This document shows, piece after piece, positions 9,739 through 21,537 of a DNA stretch of 64,000 bases. Made by a program: the position numbers and the translations under genes. Location: positions 95,583,562 to 95,647,561 of the forward strand of contig NC_134397.1 in assembly GCF_050003625.1 (NCBI RefSeq). Reading direction: 5' to 3'. This DNA is from Haematobia irritans (taxonomy: Eukaryota; Arthropoda; Insecta; Diptera; Muscidae). The notes beneath the pieces were generated by a model, which made no database searches, was not told the origin of the DNA, and worked only from the letters and a program-made list of their open reading frames with translations. How positions within the stretch are numbered: position 1 is the stretch's first letter; the number at the start of each line of letters is the position of its first letter.

Positions 9739-10200
9739 TAGAGGTGTGCACGTGACACGAAATTCTCGTGACTCACGCGTGAGGTGTGACTCCCGCTGAT
9801 GGCAACGGCGTCAGTGTGCGTGAGTCACGAAAATAATATCTTCGCGAGTATGCGTGAGTAAGGAATTTCGAAAAAATGCGCTCACGAAAATAATCCCGCT
9901 GACGAACATAAAACGCTTACGAGTTGAATTCATCTACATTTTATTGATACCTCGGATGTTAAGAGTTTAATAACGCTCTTGATCTTAATCATGCTCATGT
10001 TTTCAGACACGTCCCTCATGTAAATTACTCATAAAATTATCCGTGAGTCACGACATTTTCGTGCGTGTGTGTTCGTGAGTACAAATTTTATTTTCGTGAG
10101 TGTGCGTGAGTTCTACCAAAAAATATCGTGCGTGAGTAGATTTTTTCCGTCGTGAGTGTGGATGAGCGTGAGTAAAATATTTTTCACGTACACACCTGTA
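9739..10200. mobile_element. hAT-like non-autonomous element, 8-bp imperfect TSD
   Basis: Ends TAGAGGTGTGCACGTGA and (reverse) TACAGGTGTGTACGTGA. Flanks ATGTATAT (9731-9738) and GTGCATAT (10201-10208) agree at 6 of 8 positions, both differences being transitions, consistent with an old 8-bp duplication. Interior termini carry many GTGAGT/CGTGAGTC motifs in both orientations, the subterminal repeat style of hAT elements. No transposase. Confidence 0.75.
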
Positions 10201-10296
10201 GTGCATATGAAACCAATTTTCAAGTCTTTTTAAATATTTAAAGGGATATGGGAAATTTTCATATGGTAAATGTTTGCATTTACATCAATGATTTAG

Positions 10297-10570
10297 GAGC
10301 CACCGTGGTGCAATGGTTAGCATGCCCGTATTGCATACACAAGGTCGTGGGTTTTTCAGCGGTGGATTATCCCACCTCAGTAATGCTGGTGACATTTCTG
10401 AGTGTTTCAAAGCTTCTCTAAGTGGTTTCACTACAATGTGGAACGCCATACGGACTCGGATATAAAAAGGAGGTCCCTTGTCATTGAGCTTAACATGGAA
10501 TCGGGCAGCACTCAGTAATAAGTAGTAATGGACTGAATAGTCTATGTGAGCCTGATACATCGGGCTGCCT
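10297..10570 (+). mobile_element. SINE-1, copy S1, tail-truncated
   Basis: tRNA-related head GAGCCACCGTGGTGCAATGG (box A region), then AAGGTCGTGGG where box B would be but with box B deleted, then the family body TCAGCGGTGGATTATCCCAC, GTGGAACGCC, TATAAAAAGGAGGTCCC. Ends ATCGGGCTGCC without the TAACC-repeat tail. Confidence 0.85.
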
Positions 10571-10628
10571 TTATAAATTTTATCACAAATGTTCTCATAT
10601 TGAACTTGGTATGGGGCTATGGACACTT

Positions 10629-10775
10629 ATGCTATTTTAAACTCCAATGTAGTACGAAGTACGAAATTTTTTTTTAACAAGTGATCAAAATTAATTGTGT
10701 CAAATACATTTTCTTGAATTTGTTGAAAAATATTTACTTATTTTTGTGATATCAGCGTTAGTAATAGAGTTTTTA
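10629..10775 (+). repeat. Rpt-D internal fragment
   Basis: Corresponds to the middle of the 18306-18821 copy (AACTCCAAT, TTTAACAAGTGA, ATTAATTGTGTC, TTCTTGAATT, TTATTTTTGTGATAT, CAGCGTT). Confidence 0.65.
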
Positions 10776-10878
10776 GAGTTCCTTACTGTTTTACGAGTGT
10801 ACTCGAATTACTTCTCTTCCCAAATTGAACCATTTGCACCACCACTTTCATATAACTACAATCCCTTAACCTTATTAT

Positions 10879-11025
<147 letters not shown>

Positions 11026-11217
11026 GATTCGATTTGTTATAACACTAATGCATTTGTGATTGGTGAACGAGCATAAAATGCCTTCTTTCTGGTCAACAAC
11101 AATTTACTAGGATAACTAATTGCAACAATATTAGTAGTGTATTTAATTTTTAAAAACAGGCCTCTTGTAGGTTATTATTATTTTTTTTTTTTTTTGATGT
11201 TAGCCTAATATGAACGC

Positions 11218-11466
11218 AGCCTATTTTTGTGTCTAAATCAATTAATTCGTAGTTCGAAGGAAAACATTGGAGTTAAAAATAGCAAAAATCTTTTTAGTGC
11301 TTTAGTTCAAGATGGCCGTATTTGTGGTAAAATTTATAAATTTTAAGAAATTCTTAACTATACAAGTTTGTCATATTAAAGAAATGTTAACTTAGTCATA
11401 ATACAGTCCATGAACTAAAATAGAGTTAAATTTGTTCAAGTGCTTTGGAGGGTTCACTTTGTTTTA
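11218..11466 (-). repeat. Rpt-D left-half fragment, inverted
   Basis: Minus strand matches the left half of Rpt-D (AAGTGAACCCT near 11450, then TAACTCTATTTTAGTTCATGG, TTTTTAACTCCAATGTTTTCC). Its orientation is opposite to the fragment at 10629-10775, with the (TA)n array between. Confidence 0.65.
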
Positions 11467-11469
11467 ATG

Positions 11470-13499
11470 GGGAGAGTATTTGTGTACGACATCACTTTTT
11501 TAAACTATTTTAAAAGATATACCAACATATATAGACATACTGTAAATATCAATGTGTAAAATTATCCGGAATAACCGAAACTTTTTAAAAAGTCGGAAAG
11601 TTGATTTTTTCAAATTTCAATTTTTGATTTTTTAAAAATTCCAAAGATCGAAAATTCGATATACCAAATTGTGGAAAATTCGAAAACTCTACGGAAAAGG
11701 TGGATATTAAACGTACGTATAAGTTTATTTCCTATAAAATTATTGAAGAAAAGTAACCGTGAAAAATTGCTATGTTTGAAAGTCCTTAATACCGGTCTTA
11801 AGGCTGTATATTTGAAATATATAAAGAGAAACTCATCGTCACCACGCTTTTACATATATTCAACACATTCAGATATAAAACCTTAATTTATTGGCTTTGT
11901 CCGAAAGCGGTACCCAGTTTCCCAAAAATGTTTGGCGACACTCGCTCTAAGCATACCCTTAGTCTATCAATGGGGCCTCAATGTGTGTGAGGCCTCCCCA
12001 CACTTCAATTCAAAGGATATCGTGGACAAGCATGAATTCAAATCTCATATGCACACACATATGCACCTACGACGGATATACTCGCAGTCGCATTTACATA
12101 GCGTAGAGCAATGCAGACGAATAGACCTACTTGCGATAGTTTCTTTTGATGTTGTAACTGGCATTAAGACATTATTTGCATTAATATTCGTCATCTTCCC
12201 TCCATCGTCCTTAGACAGTATTTCGCTATGGGTCTTTATGGCTGTCTTCCCTTGCCCCAGTGTATTGCCTGTGTATGCGTGTTCCTTTGTGAGCGTGTGT
12301 CCTTTTGTTCTGTCTTCTTAGAAGTTGAGGCCGACAACAGACGAAGTAATACAGTATTAAGAGTGAAACAGTTGCTTATGCATACGTGCGGGCCTTGAGC
12401 TCTACTTATCTGGAAGCTATTATAACAAACGGCTTTGCAATCGTCGGTTGCACCAGCCCGTCAGTCACACCATTTGAAAAGCTGCCACCCTCGGTATATC
12501 CACCTCCTACAGCAACCGTGTCATCCAGTATGTTGACATTTATTCGTACGTTCTCTACTGTGTGTGATGGGTGGATGCACTCTCATTTGTGCGTGCGTAT
12601 GCACTTGTAAAACGTTTTAAGAAAAGTTAAATACACTCACGCAAAATGGTATCAAATCTAAACAAGCAAAAAATCCCACATTGACTATTCTAAAGAAAGG
12701 TAAATTGAAATCGCCATCATTTCAAGTAGTGACCATAGCTCTTAATAAAAATAATGTGATTAAAAACCAGAATTGTATGATCTTGCAGAAAAGCTGTTTT
12801 TACAGTCGACTTAAGAGCCATTGAAAAGAGAACTTCAAGTTCATTTAAATTGAGAGACTATTAATACATATAAGAAATTCAAAAAGGATTATTTTTTATT
12901 TTGATCAATTGCAATTATTATTCATATGAAATTATTTTGCAACTACTTTTTACAAACTCAACAAATTTTTCGGTCCGACCACGAACTGAATTTAGGCAAG
13001 CTTGGAGTTTTCATTTATTTTAGTTTTCCTCGATTTGCTAAAAGTTCCCAAAGAAATCTGCCTCGGAAATTAAAAGGCAAAAAGAGATTCAGGTTTTCAT
13101 CCCAGCGGCGATAATTAATTATAAATCTTTACAGTTTTTACTATAGTTTTTCTTTTGTATTTTTTACGATATTTTGCTTTTCTCATTTCGCAGATGGTGA
13201 AGCTGGTAGATTATTTTTCACACAAAGAATTCAAAATAATAGGTGCAGCAAAAGTAATATGATCTTCCGAAAGCCAAAGTTTTAGTTTGTGTCCCATATA
13301 AACAAGATTTTCCCACGTGGTACATGTGTTAGGAACTCAGGAAGCCATATGGCAAATACATGCACCCCGTAATTCCAGAAATATGTGGGATTATATTACA
13401 AACCCCATTAAACCTGAAGGTTGCAAAAACATGAGACCAAAGTCGTAATATTTTCTCAATATTAGTATAAGAGATAATCGAACTTGTCCATCAGATGCC
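11470..13499. other. Low-repeat island; weak ORFs at 11932-12321 and 12386-12610
   Basis: About 2 kb without recognised transposon ends. 11890-12640 is distinctly more GC-rich and contains open frames (129 codons at 11932-12321), but several frames are open, no protein family is recognised, and no splice or start context stands out. It could be single-copy intronic or regulatory DNA. 12650-13499 is AT-rich with nothing recognised. Confidence 0.3.
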
Positions 13500-13637
13500 T
13501 AGGTTAGGTTAGGTTAAAGTGGCAGCCCGATTAAGATTCAGGCTCACTTAGACTATTCAGTCCATTGTGATACCACATTAACTAAAAGTACCTATTACAT
13601 ATGGGCACTTCTAGTTTTAACCGCTGAACCTTCTTGA

Positions 13638-14691
13638 TTATTTTTCTTTGTTGAACCAACCAGATTGTTCCAAAAATATTAGCAGACTACTTAAGTTAAC
13701 GTTTTCCAGATCCGCCAGTAATATTAAGCTATATGCTCCTAAAAGTTGCATGCGCTTTACACAAAATGCAGGACACTCACACAAGAGGTGTTTCATTGAT
13801 TCCTTTTCCTCAGCATCATGACAGCTCATACACAGAGAATGAAGCCGACCCATTTTTGTCGGCGGCGGCGGACACTAAATTTTTGCCTCCGGCGGCGGCG
13901 GCTTGACGGCTGAGCCGATATAAATTTGTTCACTCGGCGGCGGACAATTATCCATTATAAAATCAATTTGAAGTTAATCGAATGGTAATGAGATTAGTTG
14001 TATAACCTATCTTACAAACAAATTTACTTTTCGTTCAAATTTTCTGAGCTAAATTTTTGCTAAATTATTATAGCAGATTAAATATGATTGGTTGTGTTCA
14101 AAATTTTGGAAAAAATACGACAATTTAATAAACATTTTTCTGATTTAAATCGATATTTTTGATTACTTGGCGGCTAAATTTGAGTCGAGATGAGTCGACA
14201 TATTCGGCGGCGGCGTCGACTGGCAAAAAATGGTCGGCGGCGACTGAAATCGGCGGCGCGACTCGGCGGCTTCATTCTCTGCTCATACAATAGTCATTAT
14301 ACTTCGCGCCTATAGTTTTTGCAAAATCGCCTATCAGGCAGGCAGCGACCCGTTATAGCAGATATCAGGAGTGATATCTGACGTCTCGAGAACACTAGTT
14401 TAAATGGGGCCATATTTGCTTGGTGTCGTTACAACCCTTGCAATTCTCCCATCGAACATTTGCCATCATAACAGCCTTCTCACGCAGCATGAGCTTGTAG
14501 GCAGTCAGGGACATACCAACAGATTCTAGTTCCCCTGGAATATGTAAGGTAGTCCCTAGCCTTGCCAACTCATTCGTTTCGCAGTTCCCCGGTATGTTCC
14601 TATGGCCAGGCACCCATATTAGGTGAATATTGTACTGCTCAGCCATCTCATTGAGAGATTTGCGGCAGTCGATGATCAGATGCCTAATCAT
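13638..14691 (-). pseudogene. RNase H and C-terminal zinc-knuckle part of LINE ORF2, broken
   Basis: 14691-14395 encodes the end of an RNase H domain: the stretch HLIWVPGHRNIPGNCETNEL carries the conserved VPGH and N-E spacing of retrotransposon RNase H, with A-R-L-G following. After a stop and a frame change, the frame resumes as GAKYNDYCMSC. Once the hAT insert and one target duplication are discounted it continues in frame as HDAEEKESMKHLLCECPAF, a CX2C...H...C motif usual near the C terminus of such LINE ORF2 proteins. It ends at 13638 (QSGWFNKEK). The endonuclease and reverse transcriptase domains are absent, so this is a dead fragment. Confidence 0.85.
13833..14281. mobile_element. hAT-like MITE with CGGCGG motifs, perfect 8-bp TSD
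   Basis: Ends CAGAGAATGAAGCCG and its exact inverse CGGCTTCATTCTCTG. Target duplication CTCATACA at 13825-13832 and 14282-14289. GGCGGCGG-type motifs fill both subterminal regions, contrasting with an AT-rich centre. 449 bases, no coding capacity. Confidence 0.92.
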
Positions 14692-15051
14692 AAGGAAATC
14701 GAAGCCGTTATATCAACGAAATGTTTGAATGAAAAGGAATCCTACATAATGAGTGCTGACCGATTCTATACTAAGCTCAATGACAAATGACAAATGAACG
14801 TTGTATCACCCCCTGTATCAATGTGCTTTGAGAAGCTTTGAAATTATCAAAAATCTCGTCACTAGTGTTTTATTTGTTAAAAATATTCAAACTTCACTTT
14901 GTAGGATTATTGACTGTACGAAATATTCACAAACATATTTATTTCTATTATCTGGTATATCATTAACGTATAAATAAATGATGGTATAAAATTTACGATA
15001 AATTCTTTAAAGCTAAATTGGTTGAAAAAGATCAACAATCTAACAAATATA
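14692..15051. other. Flank with a short SINE-1 fragment near 14750-14790
   Basis: GAGTGCTGACCGATTCTA and AAGCTCAATGACAA resemble SINE-1 body on the minus strand, then GAGAAGCTTTGAAA at about 14829. The rest is AT-rich without recognised features. Confidence 0.45.
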
Positions 15052-15155
15052 CAGGGTGGATCAAGTATGCAATGCAACAAAGTAAATCGCTATATTTCTT
15101 TATTTTATGTCGGCAATGGCATAAAATTGTAGATTTGTTCAAATTGGCTATATTT

Positions 15156-15529
15156 CACACAAAAAAAAAATCTGATGATTCAATCACGAAATTAATTGAT
15201 CCAATTAACTTTTTAATTGAAATGTCTTCAATCACGAAAGAAAGATATTTAATTAAAAAAAAATTAATTGGTTTCATTAGAAAATTTCAATTAATTTTTT
15301 AATTGAATCAATTAAAAATTTAACTTTGTGTTTTTATTTTGATTAAAACTTAATTGTATCACTTAAATTTTTAATCCAAAATTAAAAAAATCAATCATTT
15401 CATTTGACTGGCTTAGTTTCCAGAGTTTGATTAAAATTTTAATTGTGTCAATTAATTTATTAACGAAAAAAGTTTTCAGCTTCAATTAACTTTTTAATTG
15501 AAAATATGTTGGTGATATTTTTTTCTATG
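15156..15529 (-). mobile_element. Rpt-C-like MITE inside the Tc1-like relic
   Basis: Begins CACACAAAAAAAAAATCTG and consists of ATTAATTG/CAATTAAT motifs. Flanks are TT at 15154-15155 and 15530-15531. Discounting it rejoins Tc1-like sequence (GTGGCAAC to ATATAGCCAATTTGAACAAA) that is contiguous in copy 2 (GCCAATTCGAACAAATC at about 55865). The right end (CTATG) is degraded. Confidence 0.7.
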
Positions 15530-15533
15530 TTGC

Positions 15534-16329
15534 CACGAATTATGGCCTTCAAACGGCCTGTGGTATCTGTCCCATAGTAGGAGGCTCTGTTCGACATTTC
15601 GGTATTTTTTAGTGCCAACCTTACTCAACTTAGAACGGACTCGGATCCAAAGATTTTGGTGACCATTGTTGGTAGAAATGAAGCAATGAATCCTCTTTTA
15701 AAACCATTCTTGGATGATGCTTGCTGAGGCTTGTCGAATGTCTATGCACACAAAGAAAATTTCATTGAAATTCAGCGAACGAGAAATTTTCATTTATATA
15801 AAGAAACTAGTAGGAAACGTTAAGCTAACAAAAAATTCTTTATAATAACCAAACATTTCGTTGTAATAACGAATTTGTTTCATTGGCAGACTTTTAACTA
15901 CACATTTCGTTATAATAATGAAACTTTTTCTATTAGTATGGTTTCCGGCCGGAGTTTTTTTCTAGTCATGGCTTCAATACTGGCTTTATGTCATTTTTTC
16001 GATAATATTCGGCATTTGGTATTACGGCGACCCACACCATTATAGCCAGCGGCTCTTGGGTTCTGTTGGCCAATCTAATGTATAAATTCGCAATGGTTTT
16101 AATCCAACCTCTTTTTCAATATGTGTTGCATCCGTTCCCGCGATATATTCAGCTCGCGAGCAAGTTTTCCATAATTGTGGCATAGATTTCGATCAAATAT
16201 GACTTTTGAATTTGTGCTGGTGTTTCTACTGTTCTTTTCGTCCACTATTTGGACGCAATGCAACGCCACAGTACTGGAAAGAAAATATTTAGTCACATTT
16301 AAATGCTGGAGGGTTCTGTTTGTAGTCAC
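15534..16329 (-). pseudogene. Tc1-like transposase relic, copy 1
   Basis: Minus strand. 16329-16099 gives a helix-turn-helix segment containing KLARELNISRERMQHILKK, typical of Tc1-like DNA-binding domains. Downstream are decayed pieces (AIMVWVAVI-like and KPVLKP-like) before the Rpt-N insertion. After it come fragments of the WSPKSLDP...KVGTKKY region that follows the second catalytic aspartate in this group. Many stops and frame changes; none of the catalytic residues can be assigned securely in this copy. Homologous segments occur in the same order in copy 2 at 54.6-56.0 kb. Confidence 0.75.
15746..15943. mobile_element. Rpt-N MITE inside the Tc1-like relic
   Basis: Array of AACGAAATTTCGTT-type motifs between ACACAAAGAAAATTTCA and (reverse) ACTAATAGAAAAAGTTTCA. 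Related to 2716-2947. Limits good to within about 10 bases. Confidence 0.6.
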
Positions 16330-16335
16330 CTTTAG

Positions 16336-18305
16336 TTTTTAAGCCAAATATGAAGCAATCACACCATCAAACCTGAATTCGATCTCGCATAACTCTATTT
16401 ATGATTGCAATAGATCAAGCTGTCTTTGTAAGCTTGTAAACAATACTGTCAGACGACCGCTTTAGAATGATGACAACTTGAAGTTGGTTGCAACACATAC
16501 CAGCAACCATGCACATTTATATTCACCACATAAGACCATACGCTCATCAAATCTTCCCTTACGAGTTAGCGTCTTCAGGAACATTTCTCATATTCGAACC
16601 GTTCTACATAGAGCATAAATTTGGGACGTTATACTTCGTCACTCATGTAACAAAGGATTCATTGCATCCTTCGAATAGATTGTCTATATGTTAATATTAT
16701 CAATGTTGTTGTTTGGTTTTTCTCACACAATAACATAAATGAAAAAAAGAAACAAATGGATGGTGTTGTATTTTAAAATTCTGATATCAATATGCATCTC
16801 TACAATTGTAGGTGACAATAATTTCTTTCAAGTTTTGTCTGGAGTTTTGTACAAATTCGGTTCTTAACCTCGTCTCACAATTGCTCTAACAATTGCGTTT
16901 TACATGCCTCCCAAGTAATGTGCGATTCATCATCCTGCCTGAGTTTGATTGTTTTCATGCAGGCCTGCATGTGCATACATGCGTCTAGTTGTTTACCTCT
17001 AGGGCTATTTTCTATGCATTTATGATAAGGTGTTGCTTGAAGATGCTTTGAGTCTTCCGTCCTGTTCTTCGGATGCAATGTAAATATGCGTAATGACTTC
17101 GTGTTACTCCACATAATTAAGAAATACTCCGCTTGAGTTTCTACTTGCATGTATCTGCAGTAAAATGAAAATCGCACAACAACAATTTACATAATAATTC
17201 TGAGGACTTTTTCTGTTGTCCCTTAAGCACTAGCATTCACAAAGGAGGAAAGTGAATTAAACCATATGCCAACGACGTAGACATACACACACCTATATAT
17301 GTATATGCATATATGTATGCTGTTGCAATCGTACAACTAGGCTTAGGGCAATATTGGAGCTGTGAGCTAAAGGAAAACAAACTCACTCTAGCTGCCAATA
17401 ATTCATTTGAAATCTTCCGGCACACGCCATCAATATTCCATCTTCATTTCAATTGAATATATATGGTGTCATTACAGGCACTGGTGACATTCTGGCTACT
17501 TTCCGAATTTTTTTTTATTGCATGATAACTTTCCAGCATTGAGTGTGTTATTATTCTTTGCCTGGCTATTCCCTGCTAATACATATAAACTTTGACCAAA
17601 TGAAATAGGATAGGCCAACTAAGAAGCCAGAACGTCCATGTATGAGAAAAATATGCCTATTAGATGATACCCAAGGCATTGCAGATGAGATGTCTGTAGT
17701 CGAGAAATTGAAAGAATGACTCGCACTCTGTAGTCTGTAGTTATTCGAAGATTTCGTTAGTATTTGTATATTTTCTATTTTAACAAACATCTTCACACTT
17801 CTACAGCTCAATGGAAGTTTTTTACCAACGTCAAGTAACATTGGACAAGTTACTTCTATTGCTAAAGAAATTTAAGGGCCTCATATTTACCAAAGGTGTT
17901 AATGGCTATGATTGGTCCCATACTGAAAATCTGGTTCTACAGATTTTCCCTTTCCACTAATGATGTTTATATTGATTGATTGATCTCTTAATTTATTCGG
18001 TTTTCTGTTTATTTTCTTCATGTAATATAAACGTCCTTAATAAAAACTTGTGCATTTGTATCCACAAAACAATAGAAAATAAAATGGTGGCAATCTTTTT
18101 TTTTCATAGGTTCTTAATTTTATTAGTCTTCACTATTTCGAAATTTGCTTGATTTGCTTCATCAGAAATTATTGCCCTTAACTATTTGACTACCGATGTC
18201 CACTACAGAGGACATTCGAAGGCAACATCAAACTCTATTTCCCCTCTTAGTTTCGATTTATTTCTCGCTGCTGTTTTCCAGCCTCTACTGTAATCTCAAT
18301 ACGCT
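16336..18305. other. Low-repeat island, about 2 kb, no gene recognised
   Basis: Mixed composition with no transposon ends recognised. Open frames at 16488-16694, 16875-17177 and 17566-17841 show no recognisable domain and overlap other open frames. Candidate single-copy DNA. Confidence 0.35.
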
Positions 18306-18821
18306 ACACTCAAAAAAAGTGAAACCTCTATTTCACTAAAACACATTTAAGTCTATTTGGGTTCATGCAATTATTATGTTTGCGGAAAGTTTCCCATACT
18401 GTAATAATTTTTTGCGTACGTTAGTTAAATGAACTAAAAAACGGGAAAAAGTTATACACAAAGGAAGCACCAAGATTTACTAAATTCGTACTTCTCACAT
18501 AATAGTTCATTATTTCTTTAAATTTTTACTACAAATGCGCCCATCTTGAACTTCGTGTGTCCCTAACGACATTCTTGCAATTTTGAACTCCAATTTTTTC
18601 CTTCAAATTACAAAATTTTCTTTAACAAGTGAAAACAATTAATTGTGTCTAATAAATTTTCTTGAATTGGTCAAAAAATATGCACTTATTTTTGTGATAT
18701 AGACATGATGTCAGCGTTTGTATTAATGTTTAGTTAAAATTTTCTAAAAATAATTTAAATTTTCTAAAATTAACAATTTTTTTTTTCTTCCTGGTTGGTT
18801 CACTGTTTTTTTTTTTCAGTG
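18306..18821 (+). mobile_element. Rpt-D MITE, complete
   Basis: Ends CACTCAAAAAAAGTGAAACC and (reverse) CACTGAAAAAAAAAAACAGT, TA flanks at 18304-18305 and 18822-18823. Full-length copy used as family reference. The coordinates of the 22151, 26958 and 57797 copies were set by comparison. Confidence 0.85.
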
Positions 18822-18844
18822 TATAAAAATTTTCCATATTGGTG

Positions 18845-19434
18845 TAGGGATCTATAGTACAAACTAATAATCGATTTTTCGACATTTCGATTATTGACTT
18901 TTAATCAAAAATCGATTTTCGATTATTTTTACCAATGAAAATTCGAATATTCGATTTTTCATAATCGATTTTCATAGAAATAATGATTCTAAAAAATATT
19001 AGATTTTATGAAATCTATATGTCTTTTTGTGAGTATTATTTACAATATTTGGTAAGAAAAGCAAAAAATTAGTGTTCCAGTCAAACATGTTAATTTTTAA
19101 ATTTGTTTAAAAATTAAAATGTTCAATATAAAATTTTTAACATGTGCCAATCATTAATTTTTATTTCCCCAAATAATTACACTATAAATTCAAGGAAATT
19201 GAAAACACAAAGATTCATTTCCACCAATTTGATATTTTATTTAATAAAATCAGAATTTTTATTTTTCTAGTTCAAAATTTAAACTAAATTTTTGGTGGTC
19301 AAAATTAAAAATTAGTTGAAAATCTAAAATCGAATTGCGATTATTTTTAGCTTAATAATCGATTTCGACTTTTTTAGATTTTCATGCCAAAATTCGAATA
19401 ATCGAGTAATCGATTTTCGATTTATAGATCCCTA
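18845..19434. mobile_element. hAT-like element with ATCGATTT motifs, perfect 8-bp TSD
   Basis: Ends TAGGGATCTATA and TATAGATCCCTA, duplication TATTGGTG at 18837-18844 and 19435-19442. Both subterminal regions carry clustered AATCGATTTTCGATTA-type motifs in both orientations. 590 bases, no ORF. Confidence 0.92.
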
Positions 19435-19540
19435 TATTGGTGGGCACTAAAATTCAGTTTTTTAAACTTCTTTAACAATCCACAAAAACACGAAATTTTG
19501 AGATCATTTTTCCACTGTACGTCTTCAGTAACTGAAAATT

Positions 19541-19997
19541 CACAGCAAAAAATTAACGCTAAATTTAACTTATTTTTATTGGAAAAAAATTATTTGCTTT
19601 TAGTTAAATTTTATTATTTTTATTGAAATTTTCCACAGCTTAATGAAATCTTACTTTTTTAAGTATGTCTGAACTAAAGTTCAATGACCGTACATATAAG
19701 TTCAATATGAACTAAAACAAATGCAAATTTTCATACGATTCCCAAAAATAATAAGAATGAACTACTGTATGGTTAAAATGGTCATAATTTGGCGCAAATG
19801 ATTTTCTTCTTTACTTTTAGTTAATTTTTTCTTCTATGAGATGATGTAATTTCGTGAACTGCAGTTAAAAAGTACAACAGGGCATTAAAATTTCCTGGTT
19901 TTAACGACGCTTTGTGGAAATCTCAAAATGTGGAGTAAAATTTAGTTCAATTTTCGTGCGTGGTAGTTCATTCTTCCTATAAAACTTTTTTTCGGTG
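19541..19997 (+). mobile_element. Rpt-I MITE, complete
   Basis: CACAGCAAAAAATTAACG at the left and (reverse) CACCGAAAAAAAGTTTTAT at the right, flanked by TT at 19539-19540 and 19998-19999. Fragment copies at 9423-9690 and about 3600-3700. Confidence 0.65.
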
Positions 19998-20182
19998 TTG
20001 ATACAAAAACTATAGCTGATATTATTTCAGTTTCTTTTTGGTATTTTTTTACTCTTCGACAGACAGCGGCCAAATAGCGTTTATTTTCGTAAGTCTTTAT
20101 TCAAGAATCAAGTTTTCAGAACAAAGTCATATAGCTTTTTAAGTAGTTGAGGTAGGTCCTCAAAATTAATTTTGTTTCTACA

Positions 20183-20465
20183 CGGTTTAAAATTATATGT
20201 TTGGAACCAAAATTTCAACACATTACTTTTAAGTTCAAGCATATAATGTTCATAAATGTGCACAGCATTTTGCGACATACATGTTAGAACATATTATGTT
20301 TGGGGCATAACATTCTTTTAAATATAATATGTGTAGATGCAAACATATATTAATTTAGCAATTGCCTATGAACATATATGTGCTTAAAAAGATAGACCGA
20401 GAGTTTATTAATTTAATTTAATTTAATTTATAAAATAAATTTATTGAAATTTTGAAAAATTTTAA
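20183..20465. repeat. Rpt-A-related fragment and (TTTAA)n tract
   Basis: ATTATATGTTTGGAACC, GCATATAATGTTCATAAA and ACATATTATGTTTGGGG match the short Rpt-A derivative at 22176-22654. A (TTTAA)n stretch follows at about 20408-20435. Confidence 0.65.
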
Positions 20466-20983
20466 TTAAAATACAAGTGAGTAAAGTAGAAAGTCGAGCG
20501 GGGCCGACTATATCGTACCCTAAACCAACCCTACTGAATAAGTAAACATAACCATTTGTGGGGTATCATTGGTATTTGGTACCAGAAATATTGATTTTAA
20601 ACCCCATAAAATATATATACACCGAATAAAACATAAGGTCTAAATAGCCTTATTTATTAACCGATTTTACTCAAATTTAGCAGACAGTAATCTTCTGTGG
20701 TATCAACCAAACGTGCAGAATATCATCCAAATCTGTTCAGATTTAGTTATAGATCCCATATATATGAAGCGCCCGATTTTAAAATGTTGTCCCTAATAAC
20801 CTTATTTTTGACCATAGTGGCCTCATTTATTAACCGATCATACTCAATCTCCTGTAATATCTACCAAACCTGTGAAATATCATTCAAGTCGGTTCAGACT
20901 GAGATATAGCTCCCATATATATAAATACCCCGATTTTCCCAAATTTGGCCATAATGTGTTACTCTTATTATTGACCAGTGCTA

Positions 20984-21276
20984 CACAGAAAAAAATTCGC
21001 GAAAAATTTTAATTGAGTTTTAAAAAATATTTAATTAAAAATTTAATTGATTCAACAAATTTTTTAATTGAAACAAAAATCAATCACAAAAATTAATAGT
21101 ATCAATTAATTTTTTAATTGGATCAATTAATTTTTTAATTGACCTTCAATTAATTGTTTAATTGATACTATCATTTCTGTGATTGAAGACATTTCAATTA
21201 AAAAATTAATTGGATAAATTAAAAAATTAATTGGATAAATTAATTTCGTGATTGAATCAGAATTTTTTTTTGTGTG
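20984..21276 (+). mobile_element. Rpt-C MITE in Rpt-F
   Basis: CACAGAAAAAAATTCGCG to (reverse) CACACAAAAAAAAATTCTG, TA flanks at 20982-20983 and 21277-21278. The interior is an ATTAATT/AATTAAT array. Closely similar to the 24399-24685 and 54140-54426 copies, suggesting recent spread. Confidence 0.85.
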
Positions 21277-21537
21277 TACCCAAATTTAAAATTTTATGTA
21301 TTATCCGATCGTATTTTGACTTACATGTAACTCTTACATAATAATATTGCCCGATTTTCACAAATTTTGATTTATTACCCACATTAATTGAGCGATTTCC
21401 TCTTTTTTAACAATGGACTCAATACTAGTTATATACTAACTTTGTAGGTGCTATAGCTATAACTATGTATATCAAATATTTTTGCTCAGATTGTGACAAA
21501 ACACCCACAAAAATGTACCCCTTATTGTTCTTAAATA

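Larger units (their letters stand above)
13500..14691 (-). mobile_element. 5'-truncated non-LTR retrotransposon (RNase H-bearing, I/LOA-like)
   Basis: Minus strand. Runs from about 14691 to a TAACC-repeat tail at 13500. It retains an RNase H-domain piece, a C-terminal Cys/His segment and the 3' UTR, and is split by a hAT element at 13833-14281. The last ~60 bases (TATCACAATGGACTGAATAG, GTGAGCCTGAA, CGGGCTGCCACTTTAACCTA) match the 3' end of SINE-1, suggesting this LINE type mobilises the SINE. A second truncated tail of the same LINE is at 38266-38381. Confidence 0.85.
15052..16335 (-). mobile_element. Decayed Tc1-like element, copy 1, with two insertions
   Basis: Left terminus CAGGGTGGATCAAGTATGCA preceded by TA at 15050-15051; a degraded version of this end closes copy 2 near 56000 (GCATTACATATCAGCCACCC on the plus strand there). 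Contains the relic transposase on the minus strand, Rpt-C at 15156-15529 and Rpt-N at 15746-15943. The opposite terminus was not found. Confidence 0.8.

Noticed and set aside
10285..10626. 113-codon minus-strand ORF
   Set aside because: Antisense of SINE-1 copy S1.
13858..14270. CGG-rich segment as a CpG-type promoter or trinucleotide-repeat exon
   Set aside because: Bounded by inverted ends and an 8-bp duplication; the motifs are subterminal repeats of a hAT MITE.
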